This document shows, in pieces, positions 1 through 10,291 of a DNA stretch of 64,000 bases. This DNA comes from Pseudoneurospora amorphoporcata (lineage: Eukaryota; Ascomycota; Sordariomycetes; Sordariales; Sordariaceae), in assembly GCA_033297205.1 (NCBI GenBank), contig MU859061.1, positions 62,001 through 126,000 of the forward strand, written 5' to 3'. Each line of letters opens with the position of its first letter. The stretch's first letter is position 1. Below the pieces are notes generated by a model. The model searched no databases. It was not told the DNA's origin and was given only the letters and a program-made list of their open reading frames with translations. Both the position numbers and the translations under genes were made by a program.

Positions 1-183
1 AGCGAAGATCCCCTTTCTATCCCTTCTCTTCGTTCTTTCCCCTCCTCACAAACAAGCAACCTTGTATACACGATTCTTGTATGCTAACTTGTTGGTCTAT
101 AGACGGTAAGTTACAAATTAATCCGCTTCACAGAACAACGGAAGTTGGACGGACAATGGCATTCCACCTGTCCGCACAAAGGT

Positions 184-201
184 GGGGGGGGGGGGGGGGG
201 G
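184..201 (+). repeat. run of 18 G
   Basis: An uninterrupted G homopolymer lies inside the putative 5' leader intron of the small gene at 257-619. It is followed directly by five C. Confidence 0.9.
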
Positions 202-256
202 CCCCCTTCGCCGTGTGTGCGGAAATAGCTAACGGCTTTTGTTGTAAACAGGAGCA

Positions 257-619
257 ATGGCATCCGTCGACACCATCCGCGAAGCCATTGAGAGCAGGCT
301 TGGTCTTGAGTAAGGGATCATATCACATCCTACTTACTCGATAAGGCAAAGCGTCGTCATAAGAGACGACCTGGAAATCAACGCCACAACCAAGTTTTCA
401 GCTGTGCGTGCAAAGCCCAAAGCGAGAAGAACAATGGATAAGCGGTCCGGGAAAGACAGGAGATATCCCGAAGAACTCGTTGGACAGTGGAGGAGAGGCG
501 ATAGTTTTCGAAGGAAGCATACGGATGCTGTGAAGCAAGAGTCCGGGACGGCGACCAGCTGTGAAGTTTTTACGTGCGACTGGCAAAACAGAGAGAGGGA
601 GAGAGAGACACACGATTGA
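257..619 (+). CDS. possible small spliced gene, unknown function
   Basis: I do not recognise this gene and it may not be real. The first 55 bases are C/T-rich and run into CAAACAAGC, like a Neurospora transcription start. A GTAAGT donor follows at about 105, and an acceptor (AAACAG) ends at 251. The ATG at 257 has a good context. The first exon, 257-309, encodes MASVDTIREAIESRLGL and ends at GTAAGG. Joining to an acceptor at 363 gives 102 residues ending at 619; an acceptor at 345 gives 108 residues in the same frame, so the exact intron is uncertain. The product is basic (KPKARR, KRSGKDRR) with no known domain. The last residues are translated GAGA repeats, which argues against a real C-terminus. 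If the intron is kept, translation stops after 18 residues. The N-terminus faintly recalls BolA-like proteins, but the BolA core is absent. Confidence 0.27.
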
Positions 620-1361
620 TTTATCTGGAGTGCTAGCACGGTCTAACCCGTATTTTTTCCGAGTTTGATGTTAATACCTATCCCATGATATTCTCGGAAG
701 GCACTGCCTAGAGGTAGTCTATAGCATGTTGGATTTCCTGACATGGAGCAACAGTCGTGGGAGCTAGTTGAATCATGGGAATGGACTAGCAAGCAATGAC
801 TATACGAACGAAAGGTCAAGTTCAAAGCAGCAGCAATTTCATATTGTACAATTGTAATTCCATAAGAACCATGACTAGTAAAGGACTAAAAACCACCCGA
901 TGAGTTCTTTGACTTGACTTTATGAGTGAGCGAGCAAGACCAAAAACGACAGACAAGAAAAGCGGTGATGATTGATTCAACTCCAACGCCATTTCAATCC
1001 CTTCTTCTCATTCAGCCACCATCCCCTTCCTCTCTTCGCTCATCGTCCCTCTTTCCTTCCGTTAAACCATCGTCCCCGTCAGATCCACCGCGCAATTTCT
1101 TCCTGCTGTTCCTCCTCCCGGAATACTATAGCTCGACCACGCCGGTTGTATGGTGTTGAAGTTTGTTTGGTGTTGATCGGTGGCTGTCGGGATTGTTTTC
1201 TTCTTTATCTTTTGCGCTATGCTGGTGGCTTGGGGGTGGTTGCTCAGAAATAAGTAGACCTCGACCTCCTCCTTTACTCCGCTTTTCTCTCGTGTTTATG
1301 CAGGGGCATCCCGATCGATGATGAAGCTCGCTTTACCATCCATCATTTAACCAGAAGACCT
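620..1361. other. intergenic, probable 3' end of hrp1
   Basis: No gene is supported here. The right part should hold the hrp1 3' UTR, which is transcribed leftward. The short frames at 926-1253 are C/T-rich and look like chance. Confidence 0.6.
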
Positions 1362-4300
1362 CTAACCCCTAGCATAAGGATGGAAGCCCCTGTTTCCACC
1401 CCTTCCACCACCGCGATAGTTGGCGCCAGGCTTGCCAGCGTTCTTTGGGCCCGTAGGAGCATTCGGGGGAGGCGCGCTGGCCGGATCAACCGGTCCGCCG
1501 GGTGAGTGAGAGCCCTGATGACCGCCCTGCTGATGACCACCGCCGCCACCACCGTGATGGCCGCGATTCTTATGGAAGCCACCACGTCCTCCACCTCCAC
1601 CACCACCACCCATGCCGCCGCCCATACCCATGCCCATGCCGCCCATGCCAGGACCGAAACCAGGACCGCCGCCCATCATTGGCTGGGGAACGTCGTCATA
1701 CATGCCCTCCCAGCTTGTGGCGCCCATGTTGTAACCTGCTCCAGCACCGGGCATGCCACCGCCGTAACCGTTAGCAGCGGGATCGTTACGAGGACCACGG
1801 TTAGCACCGCCGGGACCGCGCTGCTGGCCATCGAAGCCCTGCTGTCCGTCGAAGCCGTTGAATCCCCCATTAGGACCAGCAGCACCGCCGGCACCAACGT
1901 CGGCTCCAGGACCGCCAGCGCCGCCCATCATCTGCTGCATCATGGCTGGGTTCATGCCCATGGCCGCGGCCATCGCCTGGGGGTTCTGCGCGTTAGGCCC
2001 CTGACCCGCGCCGACACTACCAGCGCGGCCACCGTTGCCTTGCTGTCCTCCAGCACCAGCCTGAGCCGCGGCGTGAGCCTGCTGAGCGGCCATCATCTGT
2101 TGTTGCATTTGCTGCATCTGCTGCATCTGCATCATTTGCATCATGGGGTTTTGAATGCCCCTGTTCATGGCCATTTGCTGCTGCATCATCTGGAAGGCCT
2201 GCTGCATCCGCTGGAGATACTGGGCCATGAGCTGGGGTGTCATACCAGCAGTGCCGGCGCCGCCCATGCCGCCCATGGCGTTCATGCCACCTTGGCCGGA
2301 GCCGTCGTCCATTCCACCGCCCTGTTGGCCATTGCGGCGCTGACCAAACTTGCCCCCACCGCGACGAGCGGCTTCCTCGGCCTCCTCGCGCAAGTTGCCG
2401 CGTGGTTGGGCTTTCTTGACTTCAATGGGCTTGCCGTGGATCTCAAGATTGGTAGAGAGGCAGGCATCAACTCCCGCTTCAGACTCAAAGGTAACGAAAC
2501 CAAAACCACGGGGACGGCCCGTATCCTTGTCCATCATGAGGGTGGCGTCGACGACACGGCCGAACTGAGCGAAGTATTCGCGGAACTCGTGGTCGGTCGT
2601 CTCCTGGGACACGCCACCAACGAAGATTTTCGAGGTCTTCTCTTGTTCATCGCGGGGAATAGCGCGCTTTGGATCGATCTGGAGAAAGACTGTTAGAAGC
2701 CACATATGTAACGCGTTAGATGAGGTAGGGCTAAACTACTTACGATCTTTCCGTCAAGGTAGTGTTCCTTGACCATCACAACGTTGACAGTCTTGGGATC
2801 CTTGAAGGTAAGGAATCCGAAGCCACGCGAGCGACCGGTGGCGCCATCTCTCATCACGGTGCATTCCACAACCTCGCCGTATTGCGAGAAGTAATCTCTG
2901 AGTGATTCTAGAAAGTCACGAAACCGGCCGGTATCAGCAAAACTGTTTTGAAAGTCATATGGTACATATAGTGCCCTTAGAAGGACAACGATAACCATGA
3001 GTGAATGAGGAGGAAAATCACAATGCTTACGGTCTGTAGTCTCCCAGTTCAAGCCACCAATGAACATTTTCCTATATGACACAAGCGCACGCGCAGTATG
3101 TTAGTTAACTTCATCTTTTGAGCAACTAATGATGTATGGATACGAGTAAGCGTAACATGAAGGCTGTGAGGAATGTTGTGGGTTTGAGCGGATAAAATGC
3201 GGGTGTAAGAAAGACATTGTGAGCGAGTTGAATGTGCAGTGATCAAGCAAACAGCCCCAACCCCCAGCCCCTTGGTCATCTAGAGCTTGAGCGAATTCAG
3301 AAATGGTTACAAGCGAAACCAAAGGCTATGAGCTAGCTTTGCGGGAAGCATGTTTGTAGCCGTTGTTTGGAGAAGAGTGCGCATGTAGCGTGAGCCGGGC
3401 AAGCAAGCCTATTTGTCCAGCTGTTGTGCCAGGACTCGAGCAGGCTCAGGTGTATGTCTACCCCAGACCTCTAGCGTGGCCACATTGACCGTCTACCGTC
3501 ATCCTTGATATAGCATGGGCTCCACCATCATTGTCTTAGGACCTATCCTTCATCTTGTTCATACTGGGTCTGGTGTTTGACTGTGGCGTGCGGCAATGGT
3601 GGTGATTCTCCCTTTGGCTGCGCAAGTTGACGGAGCTGATCGACCCAAGACGGATATGGTGGTTGTCATTTGGCGATTGAAAGGTATGAAGCCGTCTCCG
3701 CGATGTTCTCAAGGGCGACGAGACGACTGTTGTCCGATATGGCCGAATGCTGAGTTGACTTGACCGAAAGGGGCCAGGGTGAGGGTACGCTACGGCAGTT
3801 CCCAGAGTGAACAGAAGATGCAGCAGCGCAGCAATGTTCCACTTTCCAAGCGGTCTCTGGGTGTGCCGGAATCTTTCTTCGAATTTTGGCTGTCTCGAGC
3901 TCTTTTGCTACCGTCAAGCTAGGTACTGTCTGTATCTGTTCAGGGTGCTGCCCTTCTCGCTGCTAATCTTGCTCTGGCTGCAGGTTCATCGACCCTCCTG
4001 GCAGAAGGAAGCCGGTTCCCTCACGCCCTATTAAGATTACCTCCGCAAGGCCATCCGCCATTCTTGTAGTACAGACAGGAGCGTACTCCGGGACCTTTTG
4101 ACGTCGAAGCTTGATCCTTGGCGTGACCCTGGACAAGTCCACGGCTTCCAGCCTCTTCTCTCCCGATCCATGTCCACATCCATAGCGGATAGCGACCCTT
4201 TCCTGCTCTTGATCACTGGAAGTCTTGCGACTCCTGGAGCATCCATACGGTAAGGCTCACTCGAACTCGCCCATAGTGTCTCAGAGTGTCTGGTGCCAAG

Positions 4301-5108
4301 ACTCTACTCGGCTCACCCAGTCCTTTGCTGCCCAAACCCTCCCTTCCCAGCCAGACCAACAGAGCGGTTCTAGGATGCCACGTCCTGACCGGTTTTCGTG
4401 TAGATGATCATTTCGTGATTTGGGGGAGCTTGGTTGAGGCTGCAGCTGCATTGGGCGAAACACAAAAATAAGGGAGGGGGCAGAGGGTATGGGTGGGGGT
4501 GTTACGAGCATGTACATGTGTCACGAATAGCATGAACGGGGAGGTCACTTACCCATCTTCTTTAGCATTAGGGCCCTTGTGTTGGGCCTGGGACTGTTGA
4601 GGAGCATGATATTGCGACTGAGACTGGCTGTTGTTATTGCTGTTGTTGTTGTTTTGGGTATTCAAGTTGTCGTCGTCGTGGCGAGCGACAGTGGTCGACG
4701 GGCCGTTTCCAAGGTTGAAATCGATATCATCATCGTCTTCCTCTTCCTCCTCATCGTTACCGTATTGTCCGTCGCCTCCATTGTAATAACTTTGTTGGTT
4801 GTAGTCGTTGGAATTGCCGTAGTTGTCAGCGGCCGACTGTTGGGCGGCGGCAGCTTGTTGTTGCTGCAGCTCTTGTTGTTGCTGCAGTTGCTGTTGTTGT
4901 TGCGAAGGCTGCTCAGTAGCCGAAGTCTGAGCTGGAGTAGGGGCGGCTGCTGGTGCAGCGGCCGGCTTGGTGGCAGCCGGGGCGTCGTCGTCGTTGTAGC
5001 TAGTTCACACCGGTGTCAGATCACGTTTAGATTTGACGTCACCAGGAAAGTAGAGATAACTTACAGATCGTCGAAGAGGTCGTCCTCGTAATTCTCTGCT
5101 TCGGCCAT
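1362..5108 (-). CDS. hrp1: Hrp1/Nab4-type hnRNP, mRNA 3'-end processing factor
   Basis: Hrp1 (CF IB) binds UA-rich enhancers in pre-mRNA for cleavage and polyadenylation and shuttles between nucleus and cytoplasm. There are five exons: 5065-5108, 4553-4999, 3031-3071, 2744-2907 and 1362-2678, giving 670 residues. The N-terminus (about 1-164) is acidic, then Q/N-rich with polyQ blocks and DDDDIDF. RRM1 is about 166-235, with RNP2 MFIGGL and RNP1 RGFGFLTF. RRM2 is about 249-325, with IFVGGV and RGFGFVTF. The C-terminal half is Met/Gln/Gly-rich, with polyG and RGG-like repeats ending GGRGGNRGFHPYARG. Phases agree across all junctions, and the exon 2/3 join gives EDGKMFIGG as expected for the family. 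Intron 2 (3072-4552) is 1481 nt, very long for this genome. The gene is divergent from gyp1. The alternative is another Musashi-like tandem-RRM protein, but the acidic N-terminus plus two RRMs favours Hrp1. Confidence 0.93.
3072..4552 (-). other. 1.48-kb intron 2 of hrp1
   Basis: The donor is GTAAGT at 4552 and the acceptor CATATAG ends at 3072. Both joining phases are satisfied. The next exon starts GAAAATG, so it carries an ATG (Met166) five nucleotides in. No coding exon is recognisable inside. Confidence 0.8.
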
Positions 5109-6240
5109 TTTGGAGGTAGTTGGGTGTCTGTGTACAGGGAGGGTATCGAAGATATAAAGTGATAGATAGTTGAAGTCGATCTGGTATTTACGTCGGACGC
5201 TGAGATGGCGTACGATGAATAATTGCTGGAAGAAGACCAAGCCGAGGGGATTCTGAAAGAATATGCAAGATGATCTGGTCGCCGAGAAGCAGCGAGACGC
5301 GAATGGACCTCGGAGCAGCTCAAGTAGAGCACGAGGTGGGTGGGAGTCGAGTGCTTGTCGTTTCCTCTCTCAAATCAACAGACCCGGATTGGAGAGCGGA
5401 TTGAGTGTCCAAGTCCAAGTTGAGGTGAATCGACTGTGGTTGTTGTTGCTGTCGAGGATGACTTGGGTAAGTAGTAGAAAGTGAAAATGGAAAGTGGAAG
5501 AGTGGACGTCGTTTGCTTTTGATGGAAGGAAGGACGGGAACCGGAACTCCATCTGCCTGCCTGCCTCAGTCCCAAGGCGGAGTGCAAGAAGTGTATCCAA
5601 GGGCCTCGCCGCTCTTGCCCTGCAGTCCCAAGTTTGGCGCCGAGTGTTAAGGTTCGGTCGGGTGGACCCCGATTCAAGGCACCGGCACCGCGAATGGGCC
5701 CCTCAGTCAATCATGACTGCACTAACAAAAAGACGTTACGGCAGTTGTTGCTGCAAGGACCAATTAGGTGCGTAGGCGGTGAGAAACAGCCTGTACAACG
5801 AGGCCGTACCTGCGGGGAAGGAACGGTCCAGCGCACCTTATCACACACCCTCTGGTCGTCCATGCCCTGTAACCCCCAATGGGCGACATCGGCTGTCTGA
5901 GGCCGGCGAACAGCTGGCGAGCTGTGACCGGCGGACGGCGTCCAAGTCAATCACTGCTGGAAGAAGGCAAAGACGCCGAGATGGCAATCTAGACATGGTG
6001 CCAAGAGCCAAGCCGCCGATGTGTTAGTGGCCTCTTGCCTGGCAACCGCTGTGTAGCGAGGAAACAAGCCGATCGGCTTAACACGACCACGGCATCAAGC
6101 AATCACCTGAAGGGGAACGGCCATTGTCTGTCTAGCTCCATGGAGATTCCCTCCCTTTCATCGACAATGGTGATGCGATTGCGCTTGTAGACCAAGGCAA
6201 AACCACCTGTCCTCTACCTATTTATATACCCACTCTCATG
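5109..6240. promoter_or_regulatory. divergent promoter region of hrp1 and gyp1
   Basis: This 1.1-kb gap lies between head-to-head genes. TTTATATACC at 6221-6230 is TATA-like but ends only about 10 nt before the first gyp1 ATG. No RNA gene was recognised. Confidence 0.5.
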
Positions 6241-8383
6241 ATGTTTTCGTCTTCGAGCTCGAGCAAGAAGGCACCTCCCCAGGTATGTCACCTAGTGATA
6301 TGGCGACATGGTTCCATTGCTAACAGGCCGTGATGTCGCTCCAGCAGCAGGAGATGGCCCAAGTTGGTATGTCCTGATGATGACTACAAACCTCGCTTGT
6401 TCGTTGTTTGTATAACCAGTTGCTGATCCCATGTCCGTCATGGCTTCAGACAGGTCCGAGTATGTCTCAAGTCCAACAATTCCTAGAATCAAGACCGAGC
6501 GCTGACATGACAATGCATAACAGCGCTGGCTCCCCTTTTTGGAGAGCGCCCCAGAAGGATGCCCCGCTAAAGAAGACGACCACTCGCGACTCGGGCAAGG
6601 TAGTTGGCGCTGCCTACTCCCATGCCGACATGCTCAAATTCGACTCATTGTGCGTCGGTGGTCTTGTTGCTCCAGTGTTTTGAATTTCTTGGGAATGACG
6701 TCTTTGCTGACTTTGGATCTCTTCAACCAGAAATCTGTCTAGCTCCGGATTGCGACCACGAACCCCTCCTCCCTCGTCCTCTGCCCTCGGGCGCACCACT
6801 TCCAACAGTACAGCCTCGCCCCGTGTCAAAGGGGTAACATCGCCTCCGTTTAAGAACTACATGAACTTTATATCGAGCACCAACGAAGACTGGGCAGCCG
6901 ATGACGCAGACGACGTATACGCCTACGAAGACGATGGCGACGATGACTTTGGGCTTCCCAGTCTGTCCAGCATGAAGAGGAAGTCGCGCCGGGCAGCAGC
7001 GCAGACTGAACAAGGAACTAGCCGAGGAAAAGGAGCAGACACATTTACGGACTCGACCGGACGCCGATACTCGGACAGCGCCGACATCGCCATCGAGCGA
7101 CCAGCATCTACCTACCCCATGCCCAAGAAGACCGAAGGCAAGATCCTCCGACCGCAATACAGAGACATACTTCGCGATCCCGCAAACGCCCTACACCTAA
7201 TCAACCACCCCTCCGTACCGCCTAATGCCTCCCAGAAGGAAATCGACGCCGTCAACTCGAGGATAACCAGGATAAACAAATTCAAGAAGATTCTCCAGGC
7301 GTCAACAATCCCTCTAAACGACCTCCGCGCCTTAGCATGGTCCGGTGTACCAGAAGAAGTCCGGGCCATGACCTGGCAGCTTCTGCTGAGCTACCTCCCC
7401 ACTAGCAGTGAAAGGAGGGTTGCCACACTCGAGCGCAAACGAAAAGAATACCTAGACGGCGTACGACAAGCCTTTGAACGAGCAGGTGGCGCTCCACCAC
7501 CGTCCACCGGAAAGGGAGGTGGAGGCAACCGGGGCCTAGACGAAGCCATCTGGCACCAGATCAGCATCGACGTGCCCCGAACAAATCCACACATCGAGCT
7601 CTACGGCTACGAAGCAACACAGCGCTCGCTGGAGCGGATTCTCTACGTATGGGCGGTCCGACACCCAGCAAGTGGCTACGTACAGGGCATCAACGATTTG
7701 GTGACGCCGTTCTGGCAAGTCTTTCTGGGCACGTACATCACGGACCCGGACATAGAGAGCGGCATGGACCCGGGCCAGCTTCCTAGGGTCGTTCTGGACG
7801 CGGTCGAGGCCGACACGTTTTGGTGCCTGACTAAGCTGCTGGACGGCATACAGGACCACTACATTGTTGCGCAACCGGGCATCCAGAGGCAGGTGGCGGC
7901 GCTGAGGGACTTGACACAAAGGATCGACGCTGGGCTGGCGAAGCATTTGGAGGAGGAGAACGTCGAGTTCATCCAGTTCAGCTTCAGGTGGATGAACTGT
8001 CTGTTGATGAGGGAGATTAGTGTCAAGAACACGATTAGGATGTGGGATACTTACATGGTTAGTTCTTGTCCCCCTCCCCTTTTTTCTCTTTTACGGTTTA
8101 CTAACACCCGAATTCAACATAGGCGGAAGAACAAGGCTTCTCAGAATTCCACCTCTACGTCTGCGCCGCCTTCCTCGTCAAATGGTCCGACAAGCTCGTC
8201 AAGATGGACTTCCAAGAGATCATGATGTTCCTCCAATCCCTGCCGACGCGCGAGTGGACCGAGAAGGACATTGAGCTCTTGCTCAGTGAGGCCTATATCT
8301 GGCAGAGCTTGTTCAAGGGGTCTTCGGCGCATCTGAAAGGACAACCGAGTAGTAGGACGAATTCGTTGAATTTCCAGCTTTGA
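6241..8383 (+). CDS. gyp1: TBC-domain Rab GTPase-activating protein, Gyp1-like
   Basis: TBC proteins accelerate GTP hydrolysis by Rab/Ypt GTPases; yeast Gyp1 acts on Ypt1 at the Golgi. The model has six exons: 6241-6282, 6327-6366, 6420-6459, 6524-6649, 6731-8057 and 8123-8383, giving 611 residues. For exon 3 I preferred the GTATGT donor at 6460 over the weaker GTCCGA six bases upstream; both keep phase. The N-terminal 230 residues are Ser/Lys-rich and acidic and look disordered. The TBC domain follows. It has the opening motif (LAWSGVPEEVRAMTWQLLLSYLP), the arginine finger in IDVPRT (about R366), the glutamine finger in YVQGIND (about Q401), and late motifs KNTIRMWDTY and EQGFSEFHLYVCAAFL. 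Another ATG lies directly upstream at 6238. The closeness of a TATA-like box to this start leaves the true start open. Confidence 0.92.
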
Positions 8384-10291
8384 GTCGAGCCTCTGAGCAG
8401 GAGCTATCAGCGAGAGTGTAGGATAGGAAGGGGGAGAAGGGCTTCTAGAGGCACGTCGCGTCGCGACCCAAAGACGAAGCTGTCCTGGGGGCGGTCTTGT
8501 GTCATCGCGACGCTTGTACACACATACAACAGTTGACGGACAATTATATAATACCGAAGAGGAGGACGCGAGCCTGGCTGGATGGGTTGGACGGATCAAA
8601 GTCAAAGAAGCAAAGCAGAGATACCATTTGGATGAATGAGGAGAGAAAGACGTAAGCAGGTGCTGAACAGAGTACATAGCTATCATTACAAAGATACTTA
8701 TTGTAATAATACCATGATTGGAAAGGAAGAAGCACTTTGGCTTATGTGTTGGTGGTATTTCATATCAACGTTCTACGCTGACTTTCCATCTGACTTTCCC
8801 CCCTCGCCGAATAGCGTTTTAGATACTTATCACCTATCCAGTCGGCTTTTTTGTGTCTCTGGATATAAAGCACCATCGGCTCTTTCAGCTGTGTGAGGTC
8901 TGTGGTGTCTACTGGTTAGATTATCATCTGTGCGTTCCGTACTTCTCATGTTGTTGAAAATTTGTTGACAAATATGTTTAGACTTGGATGTCCTGATAAT
9001 CTGTTGCTATTGAAGTTTTCATTCATCCAACTGACTTAGTCATGATGAATGGGCATTGATATTAGTGAAAGCTCTGGGTGAATGGACTGGCGAGATTGAA
9101 TGGTTTTTGAGTATGGCCATTTTCATATCACGATGAGAGATGATCATATCAGCAGGAAAGAAGTTCAAATATGCTATCTAGATAGGTAGGTGCCCGTAAA
9201 GTTGCAGATTTCCAGTGTAAGTAATTAAATGAGACTAGCTATGGCAGGTCACATCGACTCTTGCGTTTACCCTTCCACCTCTTATTTTTCCAACGCTGAT
9301 TCTTTTCTGATCTTTCTTTTTTTCTTTTTAAATACGTTGCTTGACCATGTGGAATAAACTCCTCCCATCTCTTTCTGCGTGAAAACTATCTATCACTGCC
9401 CCGTCTCTGGTCATAAGGAATGACTATGGTTAGGAAGTCCGGAGGACGGCTGTCAACTATCTAACGCAGTGCTACAGGATCGACTGAGGCTTATCGGCCG
9501 CCTTCGCTTGTAAGAAGGATGTAAGAAGTCTGTGTCGGGTGCCCTGTAGAGCACGTTAAAAACGAAGTGCAAGACTAACTCGGGCTGGTGGTCCTTGAAA
9601 GCTTAATAGTGAGCGTGGTCGGTGTAACTCGCTCTGCGTTGATGAACTCGCAGGCTTTGCCGTTTCATTTGGTCATCATCCATCAAGAGAAGATAGCCAA
9701 CTCTCCACCTGCCCTGAAGTAACAGATAGAGAGGTAAGCTTTTCCTGGTAGATCGTATTTGACCAGGCGCCTCCGCGACCATGCAAACTTGACCGTCAGC
9801 CAATCCGACCTTTCCCTGGATCGACCTCCCCGGCTGTGTACATCAGAGGATGACAAACCCCTCCGCAAATACCCCTCTGTTGCCTGAGTCCGTTTTGGTG
9901 TACGACCTTAGACGGAGGTGTGAAGATGCCTTGCTCCCATCTGCTTGAAGTTCAGCTTGCACGAAACTAGTGCGCAGAAGGTATGTGGGCTGACAACCCA
10001 CGCCTTGAAGAAGCCTGTGAGAAGGATTGGCTTTCAGAGAGCAGCGAAAGCTCCTTGCAGCTTCAGTTGGACAAATCCAAGCTGGAGAAGGGTAAGTTGT
10101 CTGCTCGCCAGCCCGAAGGCTATCGGTAGCGTGTCGACAGAACGAGTGACATTCTGTCGTGCTCACCAAGTGACACATAAGAGGTCCATATGCTATACCA
10201 CCGTTTGGGTTCAAGAGAACTATGAGCATTGTGTCGCGCGCTGCTTCCACGAGAGGAAGAGGGAGACCAACAACGCCTAGGAGCTCACCGC
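8384..10291. other. convergent intergenic region (gyp1 and upf1 3' ends)
   Basis: The gap is 1.9 kb between convergent genes. It should contain both 3' UTRs. No tRNA, 5S rRNA or convincing reading frame was seen. A donor-like GTGAGC lies on the minus strand at 10288, three bases after the upf1 stop. Confidence 0.6.

Noticed and set aside
1506..2696. 396-codon open frame antisense to hrp1
   Set aside because: It is a low-complexity Thr/Ala/His product mirroring the Met/Gln/Gly-rich codons of hrp1.
6454..6523. GTCCGA donor for gyp1 exon 3
   Set aside because: It is phase compatible but a poor consensus. GTATGT six bases downstream gives the same phase with a strong site.
8890..8950. tRNA-like D-arm pattern (TACTGGTTAGATTATCA)
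   Set aside because: No matching acceptor stem and no TTC-type B box at the right distance.
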